Shown here piece by piece: positions 1-12,985 of a stretch of 64,000 bases of DNA; positions within the stretch are counted from its first letter, which is position 1; each line of letters starts with the position of its first letter. The notes under the pieces were generated by a model. That model searched no databases. It saw nothing but the letters and a program-made list of their open reading frames with translations, and was not told the origin of the DNA. The DNA comes from Taenia hydatigena (taxonomy: Eukaryota > Platyhelminthes > Cestoda > Cyclophyllidea > Taeniidae): positions 3,712,182 through 3,776,181 of the forward strand of contig JADWOT020000010.1 of the NCBI GenBank assembly GCA_036345935.2, written 5' to 3'. A program made the position numbers and the translations under genes.

Positions 1-2030
1 AATACGCCCTGCATAGAAGGAAAGTATCCAGGGCAAATCACATCTAGATAAGACATGAAGCCTTTCTTAAGAATAAACAGTTTACTTAATCAGGCCAAAA
101 ATACTTCTGAAAACGAGAAAAGGTGGCGAATAAATCGAAAAATGTAGCTGACAACGCTAAGACCAGCGAAATCCTTGGAAGGTGCTGAGACGAGAGTGAC
201 TGGGCATGGAAGAGATGACGAATTTTAAGTAACATACTGCGCAGAAAGCGCAAGCGGCCTTGATTCCCCTCGTTTGTGAATGAATGCAGGTTGACCTACA
301 GAGATAACAGGCAAAAACAGAGTACGTTAACGGTTCTTGAGAACGGAAGTGCTACTCTACTCTCGGTGTGGGAAAGTCGTGCATTTTAGGGGTGCAACTA
401 GAGAATACTATCCAAGGTAACGAGGGTACACAGGCTGAGCAGTTCGTACTCAATCAAAAGAACCTATGCTTTGATAGGTTAGCCCTCTTTTAGCCACGTG
501 AAAGCACGGGGTAATGAAGTCAACAGACACGAGCCGTATTTCCATAAAGGTCTTATAAAGCCGAAACGAGGTCGCCAGTTATGACACCTACATGCAAACA
601 GATTAATGTGCGGAACCGGAGCGTGCTTTGGTTTAAAAATAAACGACTGAGACTGAGAGAAGGCGAACCCCTTGGTCGGTTTGAAATTCCTACTTACAAA
701 AAAAATCTCAAGTCATTTTCCTAGATATCCACATCAATCTGCAGATTGATGAAAGGCTATTTTGATGAGATAACTCAAGAGATTGATATTAATGTCTACG
801 GAATGCACGTAGTGATAATTCACACAGGCCAGCATTGAATTGCATGGAATGAGGCGAAAGAATGGAAAATTGATTTCACAACGCCGAAAATCATGAAATT
901 CTTTATCAACAGATCGACGTTCCCAAAAGTCATACTGAATTGGTAATCCTTACCTTGACGGTGGGCTGAATATTAACGATCCCTCTTCTCCTCATTATTC
1001 TTGTCAACTGAACTTTTCGAGTTGTTGATACAGAACACAGTGATGTCGACTCCTCGTTCGCACCGCCACTCGCCGTAAAGTCAACGCCTCTCAATGCAAC
1101 ATACTTAAAACCATGTTTTTTATTTGCACATGAAAAAGCAACCGCTTTTGCATAGAATTAGCTCTAGTTTGCATAACGTAATAAACTTGGGCATCAATGA
1201 ATGCAAAAATGAACAGGGAGTAAAAACGAGCAAATAGCTTTATTTGTAAACATCTGGACCACATGTTGCGCGTAAATCGGACTGGCCATGTAACATCTCA
1301 TCTGTCATTTGACTCTCGTAATTTATTTCTTTATGGCAGAGTTGTTACTTCGAAAATAGTCCTAAACAGGGCATTTAGGTGACGAATAGAAGACCACGTT
1401 TATTGTCCCCTTTTCCATAAGCAGAATGTCTTAAAATGCAAAATTTGATGGTTTACTTACATTTCGCGCTATAATGTTCCATTCCTCCAATGCTTAACTC
1501 ATTCGACCAGAATTTCTTTACGCTCACACCAACACAATCCTCTTTTTTGGAGAATTGCTAGCGCATGGGTGACTAGAGGCACCGATTGTACTCCTATCCC
1601 TCTTCATCGTGTAATATGATACATATAAGCACTGAGTATCACATACCCCCCTATATTTCCTTCCTTGCTGTGCTTTGAGTGTTGTGCTGGAAAGGTTAAT
1701 CGGGCAGATAGCGCATATCTCTGCAAATGGAACGAGCGTTTGATCGTGCTCGTGCTCTCCTAAATTACCCGAGGAAATTAAAATGCAACGATCTGAATAT
1801 AGTGTTGTTTTGCGGGAAATTTATCCTCCCCGCCATCACAACTCACATAGGATATTGCCGCTATGTTGTTGCAGATATTCTATTTAACCTGCTAGTAGCA
1901 GAAGCCGCAGACGGGAGAGACCGTTGCACTTGCATGGTTCAAAGCCCAATCAAACAAATTTTACACCGTTGCTGCTATGCAAATACATCTCATGGTGTCA
2001 ACAACGCATGTGAGGATGCCTAAAGTAGGC
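1..2030 (-). repeat. Segmental repeat, partial P copy plus adjoining R segment
   Basis: Positions 1-1,055 are the reverse complement of 9,869-10,868 and a direct copy of 28,420-29,480. The whole stretch to about 2,030 is matched in reverse by 34,823-36,868, with only a short net length difference. In 1,260-2,030 the match is very close: the open frame at 1,727-2,023 has the same length as its counterpart at 34,830-35,126. The unit is cut by the window start, so it should continue as an inverted Q segment outside the window. No gene is supported here. Confidence 0.85.
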
Positions 2031-4742
2031 TATGGATCCAAAAACTAAAGAGAATGGCAACATTTTACAGCAGTTTATTAGTGGACAGTGTCACAGGGCC
2101 GGGTTTGCTTAGTGCTTTGAATATTCCAAGCACGTCCGAATTTCTGTCCCATATCACCTCATTACATTACTGAATGTGCTAAAGCTTAGCTGTTTTAAAA
2201 AAATCTGTTTTTGGTCCCAAACATACGGAAAATTACTGGTTACATTCGATGTGATTTGTGCAGAACAGACGCGCACAGTGAATTTGATAAGGATTTCTTC
2301 TACTAATCACAATCTTTTAATCATGGTTACTAAATCTTAATGGAAAACACATCTTTGACTGAAGTTGGAGGCCTTGATTTACAAATGGGTGCGAGTAATT
2401 TAAGACGTAGTGCATTGCACGCGACGTGACAGCTGGTTGTCCAGCAGACAAGCTGTGAACGCACCACAAGTTGTACGTTAAGCGTGGATTTACGATGACT
2501 TAGTGTAAACAGCTGTGTCAAGATTAAAGTACATCTGGTCGTGATGCCAACCGACTGAATGAATGGAAATAAAAGGAACTACATTTTATTAGGCTGATAA
2601 ATTAGTCGGAATAGTTGATTATTTGCCGAAAAGTCGAATCAGCGTTTGCAGGCCTTTCCACCGTTAGGCGGGACCAAACTTTGAACCATATCTGACACCC
2701 ACATTGCTTTCAAAGATCCACTATATTCGTCTATTCATTCATTGTAGGCATGATTGATGAACGAGTCAGTTCTGCAGATGTGATAACTCAGTCAGGATGT
2801 AGCGAGATACAAAACAGTAGAACTCCGCACCCCGTCGCAAATGCTACTCACAATGGAACTCGATTTGAGTGTGTTCACAACTGAGCAGAACCCTTCGTTT
2901 CAGTGATCTGAGCTGTGTAGTGATGGCGAAATCTTGATAAGATTTAATCTTCTTAAATCAAGGCGCAGTATTGACGGCTGTCACGAATGATTAACTGACC
3001 CTAGCTAAACTCTCGTGTCCCTATTTTCAGTTGTTAAAAGTTGATGCTACGAAGAAAGGCTGCTATTATGCTAATGCTGCAATAATTATGGTCATTAAAT
3101 TTACCTCGTGGGCAAGAGGTAGGATAACAATTTAGGCCAAGATCGGCAAAAAGTCAGTTCACTATTGACTGTATCATAGAATACAACGAAGGTATCCAAG
3201 AGCACTATAGCTCCTTATGCATGGGTGGTAGCAGGAAATACGAAGAAGGAGGGAATTACTGCAAATTCCTTACTTCTCCTTGACTGATACCTCCGTTTTC
3301 TACGTGGCAAGAAGACGTGTACACGTCTAGACATGGTTGAACCTCGGTTGATCTGTAGTCGGGCATTACCAAACACAAGTAATCACTCAGCAGCGGCAAA
3401 TTATTTAAAACTAACAGAAGGTGAATCTGGCCTACATCTGAATGGCTGATCAATTTTTTCAGCCATTAAATCACTAAGTTGTCTGCTTAATAATTAATCC
3501 AAAGGTGTGCGTGCGGTGCGGTGTCAGTATTATCGGCATGACAACGGAGACGTAGCATTGAGTAAAGATACTACCGAAAGCCTTGTTGGTAAATGAAGCA
3601 CTCCTTTTCAGACTACGGAATAATAGTGGTAGTAAATGAACAAATTAGAAGAGTCTTGTGTAAGTAATGTGCAATAGTTGACGACAATTAGGTTACTTTA
3701 CTAGAACATGCTGTGCTCGGCAGAAAAATCTAAGAAAAGAATGTTGGGCAGGGCACTTGGAGGCAACGGGCTCGAAGTGTGCGAACGTGCGCCACCGTTT
3801 ATCGGTCCTTACCTGCATTTTTGTTCGGTGAGTATCGATGTAGCTCGGTCTACGAGCTGCTGTTGTTTGGCTGGTCCCGCAGGGGCCTTAAATGAAGGAA
3901 AGTACGAGGGGGTGGTGGCTTTGTTGTGACTACAGGCTCACTGTTTGGTGGCGGCATTGGGTGTCTGGATCGCTGTCGCGCATTGCACTGCAAGTGGCTG
4001 GCGTGGGTCAATGCGGCAGAGGTAGGAACAAAGCCCTGTCTTCAAATACACCAATCTAGTTATGATACATAGTCGGGGGCTTTGGCCACGTCATGGTAAC
4101 CGAAAGGAAGTGTTATGAACGGACTAGACATGCATTACCATTCTGCACCCTAGGTTACTAAATGTTTGGAAATTGGAGTCAATTTTAGTTGGTTGACGTG
4201 CTGATTGCTTATTGTAAAGCAATGCATTGGTTTGGCCTGCAACAAACGCCTTGGTGTGTGACTTTTGTATCAGCGGCAACCTAAAGCGTCCATATGCTGC
4301 ACTGTGTTTAGTGGCATGGACGTCTATGCCAGCAACTCTCCAGCCACTTTGGCTCTCATATAATCGAGTCAGCTAAAAGTGATCTGCATGTGATGCCTTG
4401 GCAATCGCCGTACTTCTGATATTGCCGGTTAACGTCTGCCAATAAACAGGTCCCAAAATAATGTTTTAAAGAATCTTTTGCGTAATATAATCACAACTCC
4501 CACCACGTGGATGCGAAGCTATTTTAAAAGTGGTGTTTGTGCGGTGTTCACGCTTTTACCGTTGGCTGTACGGTAGTTTCTCATCGCTCAACTGTGCTGA
4601 TTAGCAAATCGCTCGACAAACCCGCGTCGGTGCAATGAGCGTATTTTAGGCGAAATGAGCTTATCAAGACACTCAGAGATGCAATATCGTAAATGCATTA
4701 CAAATTTAAAGAGTTCCTCATCTCCTCATTGTGGTAGATAAT
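2031..4742. other. Segment absent from the related copy; no gene recognised
   Basis: The related copy at 33.9-36.9 kb jumps directly from the equivalent of about 2,030 to that of about 4,872, so this stretch is an insertion here or a deletion there. It holds the S2 repeat (3,440-4,280). Apart from that and short chance frames I see no gene, RNA or array in it. Confidence 0.6.
3440..4280 (+). repeat. S2 dispersed repeat, copy 1
   Basis: This is a direct, diverged copy of 47,845-48,720. Shared landmarks run in the same order: the start near 'tctgcttaataatta', a block near 3,700-3,860 matching 48,110-48,290, and 'catggtaaccga' near 4,093 matching 48,499. Small open frames inside it (3,708-3,929 and 48,081-48,296) are not kept at the same length, so no coding role is supported. 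Confidence 0.75.
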
Positions 4743-4743
4743 C

Positions 4744-4800
4744 TTCGTTAAATTAATTGAGAGGAACCGAGAATTGCGCGAAATTGTCTCGTCTCTGTAG
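4744..4800 (+). pseudogene. 3'-terminal fragment of the 61.3-kb gene
   Basis: The 18 codons ending in TAG at 4,798-4,800 read FVKLIERNRELREIVSSL. The end of the minus-strand exon at 61,292-61,606 reads FVKLMERNRELSKIAPFL followed by the same TAG, and the similarity continues into the 3' flank on both sides. Recognisable similarity ends just upstream of 4,744 and an in-frame stop precedes it, so this is a truncated tail and not a gene. It fixes one border of the T repeat inside an exon. Confidence 0.6.
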
Positions 4801-7559
4801 CAGTTGAAATCTGTCCGTGACAGCTGTCCAGTGGTTCAGCCTGACAAACCTTGACGGGTGAATGCACTTGCCGTCATGCATTATGCTTGTCATTTTCTTT
4901 TTTTCGATCAAGTGAAACTCGTCCAAGTGTTGTTCAAATATTCAAACCAAACATATTAACTACAATTAGATGTGTTTCCTCATTTTATATTCTGGGTCAA
5001 GAAGAGTGGCTGGGTGGGAGTCCTTCCATTATCTGACATGAAAGTTGTGCTTACAAGTTATCGTCCTACTCTGGCAGGGATCATTGTCTGCCTCCACCTT
5101 CCTGAAAAGTGATGACGTCAGTTTGGGGTTGTGGGCTCTATATTCTAGTTATCTAGACGATGACATGTTGCATTTTCCGCTAAGCAAGAATCGGGCCTCA
5201 ATAATTTGCCGGGACTCTTACAGCAACGACCTTTACTTTTGGTGGCCGCTTTTATAAACGGTGCATCGTTATATGCGAGTAATTGCACACCGCCACCGGC
5301 GAGTGTGTTCATAGTGGCTAAGTCACCATTTCTAAAATCATGCGGTTTCCTCGCATACCGCCTGCACGAAGTGGTGTTTTTGTGTTGAATATTCCAGACG
5401 TAGGGATGGTAGATGTTGTTGAATCGCATCAAGCTTCAGGTATGATGCGAAATCAAATTATGCTGAATTGTTGGCATAACACTTTAAGAATGCGAGCGAT
5501 TGACGATGGGCTGAGCTCAAGCCGATGTTGCAGGTGCGCTCTGATTTGGGAATAGTCTACTTTAAGGAAGGCGCGGTGGTTAATCAATCGGGCTTATCGA
5601 GGTTCGGTGGACTCGTCTTCATGGATGTTTCAAGCAGTAATCCACGGCTGCATCGCCTGTCACATTCAATGAGTGGTTAATATTGCTATGCAAATGTATC
5701 ATTCAAACACCCCAATTGATTACACCACGCAACGCTCTTATTTACACTTCTTAATTTATTTTCTGCACTGAAGTGTGGTGTAATGTGTCATTAAGTATTA
5801 ACTTCTGCTTTAGAAGTGATTTTGTGCAATTAATTAGACCAGCGATTTCTCAAACCGAATTCGCCTTATTTACCTGTTTTGCCATTTTTCTTCTAATATA
5901 TATCCCGCGTCCTTAATTTTGTTCCTGATTTTAGCTCCTTGATTCAGTCAAGTGTTTGCAAATGATGGAAACGCGCCTAGACCTTCGTTGTAAATTCCAA
6001 GTAGCCTGGCAATAGCCCTCTAGCCAATCCTAAGGACCCCATCCCCCTCTCAACTTTTAAAATCCGCATTGCTTTAGGTTCAGGTGACAAGCCAACCTGC
6101 GAGTAATGTTTATACCTCTTCTTACGACTAGAAACATTCGTTCGGCTTCTCAGTATCTATTCCTCCAAGCATCGTAAATACGTCAATCTCGGCCAGTCTC
6201 GTATACCCACTCTACGTAGACCAAACTGACTGTCACGCTCTCACGAAGTAGGACAGATAGGTAAGTAGGCGGTGGATTGGTAGATAGGGAGGTGAAGACG
6301 TAAATGAAGTGGCAGGCAGGTTCTATAAAAAAATTCTACTCGTGTTGCTCCTCATCGTTTAGACATTTACCTCCACCTCTAGCAACTGGAGAACTGAAGT
6401 GCAATTAAATAAATAAATGAATGGTGTCAAGTGCTTCGGTAAAAAATAAAATACTATGAGGACTCGAGATATAACGCTAAGCATCAGTTGATAACGGCGA
6501 ATTAAGGAAAGCGAAACTGAACAGAAGATACGGGCTGGATGGATGCTTGAATTCTTTGCCTTCCTTGTGTTCTGGTTCTAAAGTGCTGTAGTCTGGCGCA
6601 TTAGGACCGGACGCCGAACAGGTGCAAGGAATTCGTACAGCCTACTGGGATATTAAGCGAACTAAATGTGAGCAGTGAGCCCACTGCGGGTCTTGTTCAT
6701 GTTGCAGATGTGGGTAAAGGGGCTCCAATCACCTACATGCCGTTGGGCAAATGCTGCACAGCCAAATTAGGCTTGACGATGTCAAGACTTATCACGACTC
6801 AGACGAAGGAAAAGGCTCAGGCAACCCGGTAATTACGTCTTGATGATCAGATATTAAAAGCTGCAATGCCGACAAGTCTATTAAATGAAACTAGGGCATC
6901 ACTGGGTATTATGGCCCTACAAGCCTTGATATCCATAAGAGTGAGTCACGTTATAGGCGAGCAGCCCCATCCTCTGGCTTCATTACGTTTATCACAACTT
7001 CACCTCCTTCGAACTCACCACCAGTTTTTTCGTCTCCTTCTACTAGCTCATCATCTGTCGGTACCCTTTAGTTAAGCGCCGTTCATCTCTACCCTAGTCT
7101 CACTCTTCGCCATGGCATGATTATCTAATTTGCAGACGAATCCACTCTGGACGAAATACGATCACATTTGACTGTTTGCAAGATGACTAGTGAACTCCCT
7201 ATTTGATCTCTAATTCACACTCCGCTAACACTCCAACACTCAATTACAAAACCAATTCTCCACATTTAATCGCTTCTCCTTCTTGCGGCTTCTCTACTCT
7301 CTCTCAGACTGAAGTGGACATCGCATGGGAGGAAAAAAGAAGGACCACAACGCCACAAAGGCATTGATCACAACGGGCGACATGAGTAAAGCATGAGGCA
7401 AACAAGACAAACTGGGTAGTGCAGTAGATCAATACTGAGGAATCTCTCACAACAAATAAAAGCAACATTTCTTCTTTGTTGACAGTAATTTATTTTGCTT
7501 GTGTGGGCACGGAACGGAGGGGTCCTTCAAGATAGGTGCTAAGAGAAGCAAAGCCAAAG

Positions 7560-7780
7560 TAGGTAGGAGTTGATTTTGAATTGTTCAAATGCTTAAATTG
7601 GATTCAAAAAAAAAACGAATAAAATATTTCGAAAGTCGAGATGCACGAAACAGAGCCAAAAGAGGAAATAAATTTCACGAAGTCAGAATGCATGAAATGT
7701 AGCCAAAGGAAAAAGAAGTTGATTACAAATAGCATAGAGATATGTTTGAGTAAATGCATAAATCTACAAAGATAAGCAGA
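7560..7780 (-). repeat. Short run of the ~48-bp degenerate tandem repeat
   Basis: Three or four degenerate units are visible, marked by recurring 'atgcacgaaacagagcc' and 'atgcatgaaatgtagcc' about 47 bp apart. The equivalent runs in other T copies are near 31,980-32,130 and 57,600-57,790. The unit is the same as in the larger arrays at 55.9 and 63.0 kb. Confidence 0.6.
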
Positions 7781-8321
7781 AGATATTCCTTCTCCCAAGC
7801 GCCGTTCCTGTCCGCCTTGAGGTCAGAGCTATGGTCTTTGTCATTTAGACAGAGTCATCTTCAGCAGTTCTAGCCTGACCAATGCCTTGAAATTGCATTA
7901 AATAATGCTAAGTGCAGCTGTTTTGTTTGCATAGTAAGATATAAGCAAGGTTGGCCAGATAAAGTTTATTTGTTTGGTATAATGAAAGTTTCTTTCACTC
8001 CCGCCTCTTTGTCAACCCCATCCGCCTTACCTACTGTTGGTTTGAAAGTAGTAACAAAGGCACATAAATTGCACTGATGAGCTCGTAAACATTTTGTGTT
8101 TTGCTGCACCCACTTAAAATGACATTTACTATTCTGCCTTTCATTTTTCGGTAAATGGCCTTAGTTATTCCCTTACTATTTTGCCTTTGCTCTCTATCTA
8201 AATTGATAGCTCTTACAATTCCTAATAATATACGGAATTATCCCGCAAAAGAATGACACAAAGTGACCGAAGTTAACCAACTTTTCCAGTTTTGAGGAGG
8301 ACAACAGTCACTCTCATTCCA

Positions 8322-8490
8322 GATAAATTACAGCGTTGCTCGCTTGTCCACCGGTAAGCACACAGATATCTGTGCTCTAGTATAAAAGAATGAGTAGGCA
8401 TCATTACTACTTCCATTGGTAATTGTGCGGCCTAGTGATTCATGAGAACTTACGCTTCCGTGTGGAACAGAGTTTTGTGTGCAGACTACA
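8322..8490 (+). repeat. Short dispersed repeat matching 48,717-48,872 in reverse
   Basis: The reverse complement of 48,717-48,872 matches this stretch, including the landmarks 'tctgtgctctag' near 8,370, 'gaatgagtaggc' near 8,390 and 'gcttccgtgtggaacag' near 8,453. It abuts the T repeat here, but at 48.7 kb it abuts the S2 repeat, so the segments have been shuffled. Confidence 0.7.
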
Positions 8491-9868
8491 GAGTAGAAAT
8501 GCACGGGTGTAGTGGCATAATGAGATGACGCCTTGACGAAATTGAAGCACAAACTGCGCACTGCCTTCACGTCAGGCACAAACCCAGCGGATTTTTAAAA
8601 GTAATTTTATGGAAGGTTGTTGTCTTCTGCTGACAAGTACCAAGATGCTATAGTAATTGTGCAATCCTTTTACCGGTCTGATGACTCCTCTCATAAGGTC
8701 TAATCGCCGCCCACTGATATGAGCCACCAATGTTTGCTAAAGCTAAACGCTTTTGCAGTTGGCTACGTATAGAGCAGAGCCGGTGAGGACCATAGAAGAC
8801 TACTGGTTTACCAGTTCGTAGGCATGTTACACATTACAGCATGATTCTTAACGCACACACTTCTACCTCAATCGCACCATTGTAAGTCAGTTCTATTCAT
8901 TCTGCAAACAAATGACCATAGAACTCAATTCGGTACATCATTGATGCTTTTGTAACTCGAGTTTTAGCTAGAGTTGTTATCCTTCTTTGACATTCCTGCC
9001 TAACAGGAGCTATATGGACTAACCGCCTCCCACTATAATACACCTTTTGGCTCCTAATTACAAGCAAAGAGAATTGACATATGATTCTGTCATCTAGTTC
9101 CATCCGACCAATCTGTGCACTCTGTTTCACTCTCGCTTTATTCCTTTGATGCAGTGTTTAGCATTCGTCCACATGTCCACCCCCTCATCTGTTGACATAC
9201 ACATCCACACAAGTCATTATTATCATCCAATCAAAACAATTCATAGTATTCTACACCTGTCTGTTTAATTTCTGCAAAGTCAGCTAACCTCGTAAGCATG
9301 TAATCTATACTGCTCTTACTTTGATTCATTGGTTCCATACAATTCCGTCACTACACGAATCGCTAACCCAGTTCTACATCAACCAGCAAATGAGCTTCCG
9401 TTAATCTATTTCATGTACTTCTATGACAAATTGCTTAACAAAGTCATGGTCATTTGTTAAAATATGCTTTCTTGGACAATGGCTTTGATTTAATCTGCTC
9501 TTCTTTCTCTTAATTAAGTTCCACTAGGTTTCCTTTTTACAGCATATCTGTAGTCTCTTCTGACTCTTCACGATCTGCTAGTCCTAACATTTTGCATAGA
9601 CAACCTTATGCAGGGTCGCACGCAAAAGCAGAGAAATTGACAATGCGCGTGCTGTTTAAAGTGCCACCTAAAGGTTGAGGAAGGGCGATGCAGGTAAATG
9701 GATTAGGCCTTTTAGAGTGCATGTAAGAAGTGTGGCACGTTTTCATGTCTTCCTCTAATAAGAAATTGACTCGGGTAATCGGCACTTCTTATGCTCGAAA
9801 CATATGAGATTACCTTACCATCAACTAATAGTGAAGTTAGCTTGATACACATCAGCCACGCTTATCCA
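8491..9868. other. No gene recognised; no internal match found
   Basis: This AT-rich stretch lies between the T repeat and the P+Q unit. I found no second copy in the window and only short chance frames such as 8,897-9,130 on the minus strand. Nothing else is evident. Confidence 0.4.
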
Positions 9869-12794
9869 CGCGAGTCGACATCAGTTGACAAGAGTAATAA
9901 GGAGAAGAGGGATTGTTAATATTCGGCTCACCGTCGATCTGTTGATAAAGCATTTCATGCTTTTAAACGTTGCGAAATCAATTTTCCATTCTTTGGTCTC
10001 ATTCCATGCAATTCAATGCTGGCCTGTGTGAAGTACCACTACGTGCATTCCGCAGACCTTAATATCAATCTCTTGAGTTATCTCATCAAACTAGCTTTTC
10101 ATCAATCTGCAGATTGGTGTGCATATCCAAGGAAACGGCTTGGGGTTTTCCTATGGGTAGGAATTTCAAGCCAACCAAAGCGTCCGCCTTCTCTAAGTCT
10201 CAGTCGTTTATTTCCAAAAGAAATCACGCTCCGACTCCGCACATTAATCTGTTTGCATACAAGTGTCATAATTGGCGACCTCGTTTTGGCTTTATAAGGT
10301 CTTTATAAAATACGGCTCGTGTCTGTTGACTTCATTACCCCGTGCTTTTAAGTGGCTGAAAGAGGGCTAACTTATCAAAGAATAGGTTCTTTTGATTGAG
10401 CACGAACTGCTCAGCCTGTGTACCTTCGTTACCTTGGATGATATTCTCTAGTTACACCCCGAAATTGCACGACTTTCCCACATCGAGAGTAGTTGCCATT
10501 GGGATACGGCTTTAGCACTTCCGTTCTCAAGAACCGTTGACGTACTCCGTTTTTGACTCTTATCTCTGTAGGTCAACCTGCATTCATTCAAAAATGAGCA
10601 AAATTGAGGCCGTTTGCGCTTTCTGCGCAGTATTTTACTTTAAATTCGTCACCTCTTCCATGCTCAGTCACTCTCGTCTCAGCACCTTCCAAGGATTTCG
10701 CTGGTCTTAGCGTTGTCAGCTCCATTTTTTTATTTATTCGCCACCTTTTTTTCATTTTTAGAAGTATTTTTGGCCTGATTAAGTAAACCTTTTATTCTTA
10801 AAAAAAGCTTCTTGTCTTATCAAGACGCGATTTGCCCTGGGTGGTTTCCGTCTATGCAGAGCGTATTTATGGGACACTCAAAATTGCGATTTGGTCGATT
10901 TATCCATCCCTGTTAGAAATATTTTGCTCTAAAACCGTCCTTGGAGAATTTTTGAACTAGATTACATGTTAGCTAAAAGGGACCTAATAGCACATTCGTA
11001 TACTGATCGGATTCTTTGAATACTTTTTTGCTATTCTTTCATATACCTACGTGTTGACTGGAAAAGAGCTGCACTGATTGCACATCTGAAGCATGCATTG
11101 CCGTGATTTTTTAGCATACCAACATCAACTTAGCGTTAAGAAGTATCGGTCTGTATTGCAAGCTTTTAATGAGTTCACGAAGCACCCTACTTTTACCACT
11201 ATAATGTAATTTACATGCATAATGTTTGCTATTTTGCACATCCCACGGGCTTGCCATGTCTGCGTTTCGTATCTGGTGATGCCACTTGCTAGACGTTATC
11301 TAGTTAAATAAGTCATTCCTCTCATTAGTCAAAGCTTTTCCCAATAATGCCATGAATATGTACGTATCAAACACTAGAGTTTTCGTGCCAGGTATTTTTT
11401 CCTTTCCATTTCCTATTGACGAGGCTCCTGATGCAAACTAAGGCCAATAAGTGCCTGGCAAAAGGCCCTCAAAACCATCCCATGTTGGCTGCCAAAATCC
11501 TGACTCCCCACACCTCTTAGGTATCAAGGCCTGCAAACGTTTCAGCTATCTCAGAAAATTCATCAGCCTGCCATCGTTGTGGGGATCTGAATGAGGTATA
11601 TTTCAACCATTGAATTGATCCGCCTAGCATGAAGGCTGCATTGAACGCAACAGCTGCAGCCGACGTCTGTTTGGTGGTGAGCATCAGTAGGGCCGCCTGT
11701 CCGGCGCGCCGTCGGCTATCTTGGTCGCCACTCGTGGTATCTCTGTGGCTGAGATCAGTATGGGGATTGCGCCGGCCATGCCTAAAGCTGCGTAAGTGAC
11801 CAATGATCGTTGAAACAATCAAGTTGTTCGAGTAACCAATTTGTGGTTTGTTGACTTATGCTTTGCTACTGGGATGTCTACTGGGTTGCTAGAACGAATA
11901 GAGCTGCAATTCTTCGTGAAAATATAGATATATGAGTCCACCTGCGCACTAAACTTGAGTTAATTGACCCTGCAATCCACTAGTTGTGTTTCTGATATCT
12001 GAGGAGGAGCAGTCTGCTGGAGTTTAAACGCCAAATGTGGGTGACTTGGCTGGTTCTGGAATGGTTGTACGACCTAAACAACCACTTTTAACGATGATGG
12101 CGTCTTCCCTAGGTGCTTGTAATTTCAGGTGGATCTAAAAATGCTGTCGGAACGTGCAAAATTTGACAGTTAGAACGCCTCAAAGACAAGTACTTGGATT
12201 TAACTGCTGAGCCGTGACCTGTTGAAGAGATTTATGGATGGCTGTCACAACAGGTTTTACGGCGATATTGCTTTGGGCATGTACTCATTGAAGCCTATGC
12301 CTTCCGATGTAAATTAAGGCTTGACCATATCGCATAACAAAATAATCAAGTTTGTTAAAATTACTGCCTTAATTTGCATTGGAAATTATTATAATCACCT
12401 TCATTATCCTACCTGGTGCAATGTGACAATTAGCATGGCGCGCACCTTAGCTAGCTCTGTAGTAATCGCCAGGAGTCATCGGACAATTTCTTTGCTCAAT
12501 TTTGCATCGAGTTGCTTAAATTGTTTCGAAACGCTCGATGAGCTTTTGCCCAAAAAAGAAACATGAGGAATGAAAAGCCGAGGACAAGCACCCTACACTT
12601 GGCAGCGCATTCAAGTGAAAGCTCATTAGCATGGGTGGTTCCGTTCATTCTCTTCCACCTCCTTTGCGCGCACTATGATGAATCACAAAGTTTGGCTAAG
12701 TTATGGAAGCACAAAGGCAAGTGATGGCCGCCCCTACAAAACCGCATACAAGGTATGCTGTCTAAAGCCCACATCAGACAGCACTGGGAGACAG

Positions 12795-12985
12795 CATGCA
12801 GCACGTGCCCTCAATCGAGTCACACGTGTCACGCCTTACTATTCCGTTATTCGCTAGCGTCCCCCTCCCACTATATTATCCCTCTCGCCTCTGCTCTTCG
12901 TCCCATTCTCTTCATCTGCTGCTCTTCTCTTCGCCTCCACTTCACTTTCAACCTCTGACCGCGCCGACCCAGAGACGTCAGAGAG
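12795..12985 (+). promoter_or_regulatory. Promoter-like tract inside Q
   Basis: Two CACGTG E-box motifs (12,802 and 12,823) are followed by a TATA-like 'ctatattatc' at 12,871, a long pyrimidine-rich run and a GACGTC core at 12,974. The same motifs are kept in the other two Q copies (near 38,720-38,900, and reversed near 26,395-26,570). This resembles an invertebrate RNA polymerase II promoter, but no clear gene follows it. The frames that cover it are not conserved between copies. Confidence 0.25.

Larger units (their letters stand above)
4743..8325 (+). repeat. T segmental repeat, copy 1
   Basis: The segment aligns in reverse with 57,010-61,360 along its whole length. Parts of it align directly with 29,701-33,902 (from 5,778 on) and in reverse with 33,910-34,822 (4,872-5,830). 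Relative to the other copies it lacks the 0.56-kb E1 segment at about 7,137 and the E2 insertion near 7,700. Its left edge carries the 3' tail of a gene copied from the 61-kb locus (4,744-4,800). No long frame is present. Confidence 0.85.

Noticed and set aside
1727..2023. 98-codon ATG frame with an equal-length copy at 34,830-35,126
   Set aside because: Between the copies I count five amino-acid-changing and one silent difference, so there is no sign of purifying selection. The equal length reflects recent duplication.
5045..5257. Frames shared by three T copies (also 34,471-34,803 and 60,341-60,565)
   Set aside because: The frames shift and change length between copies, and opposite-strand frames are equally open; this fits neutral duplicates.
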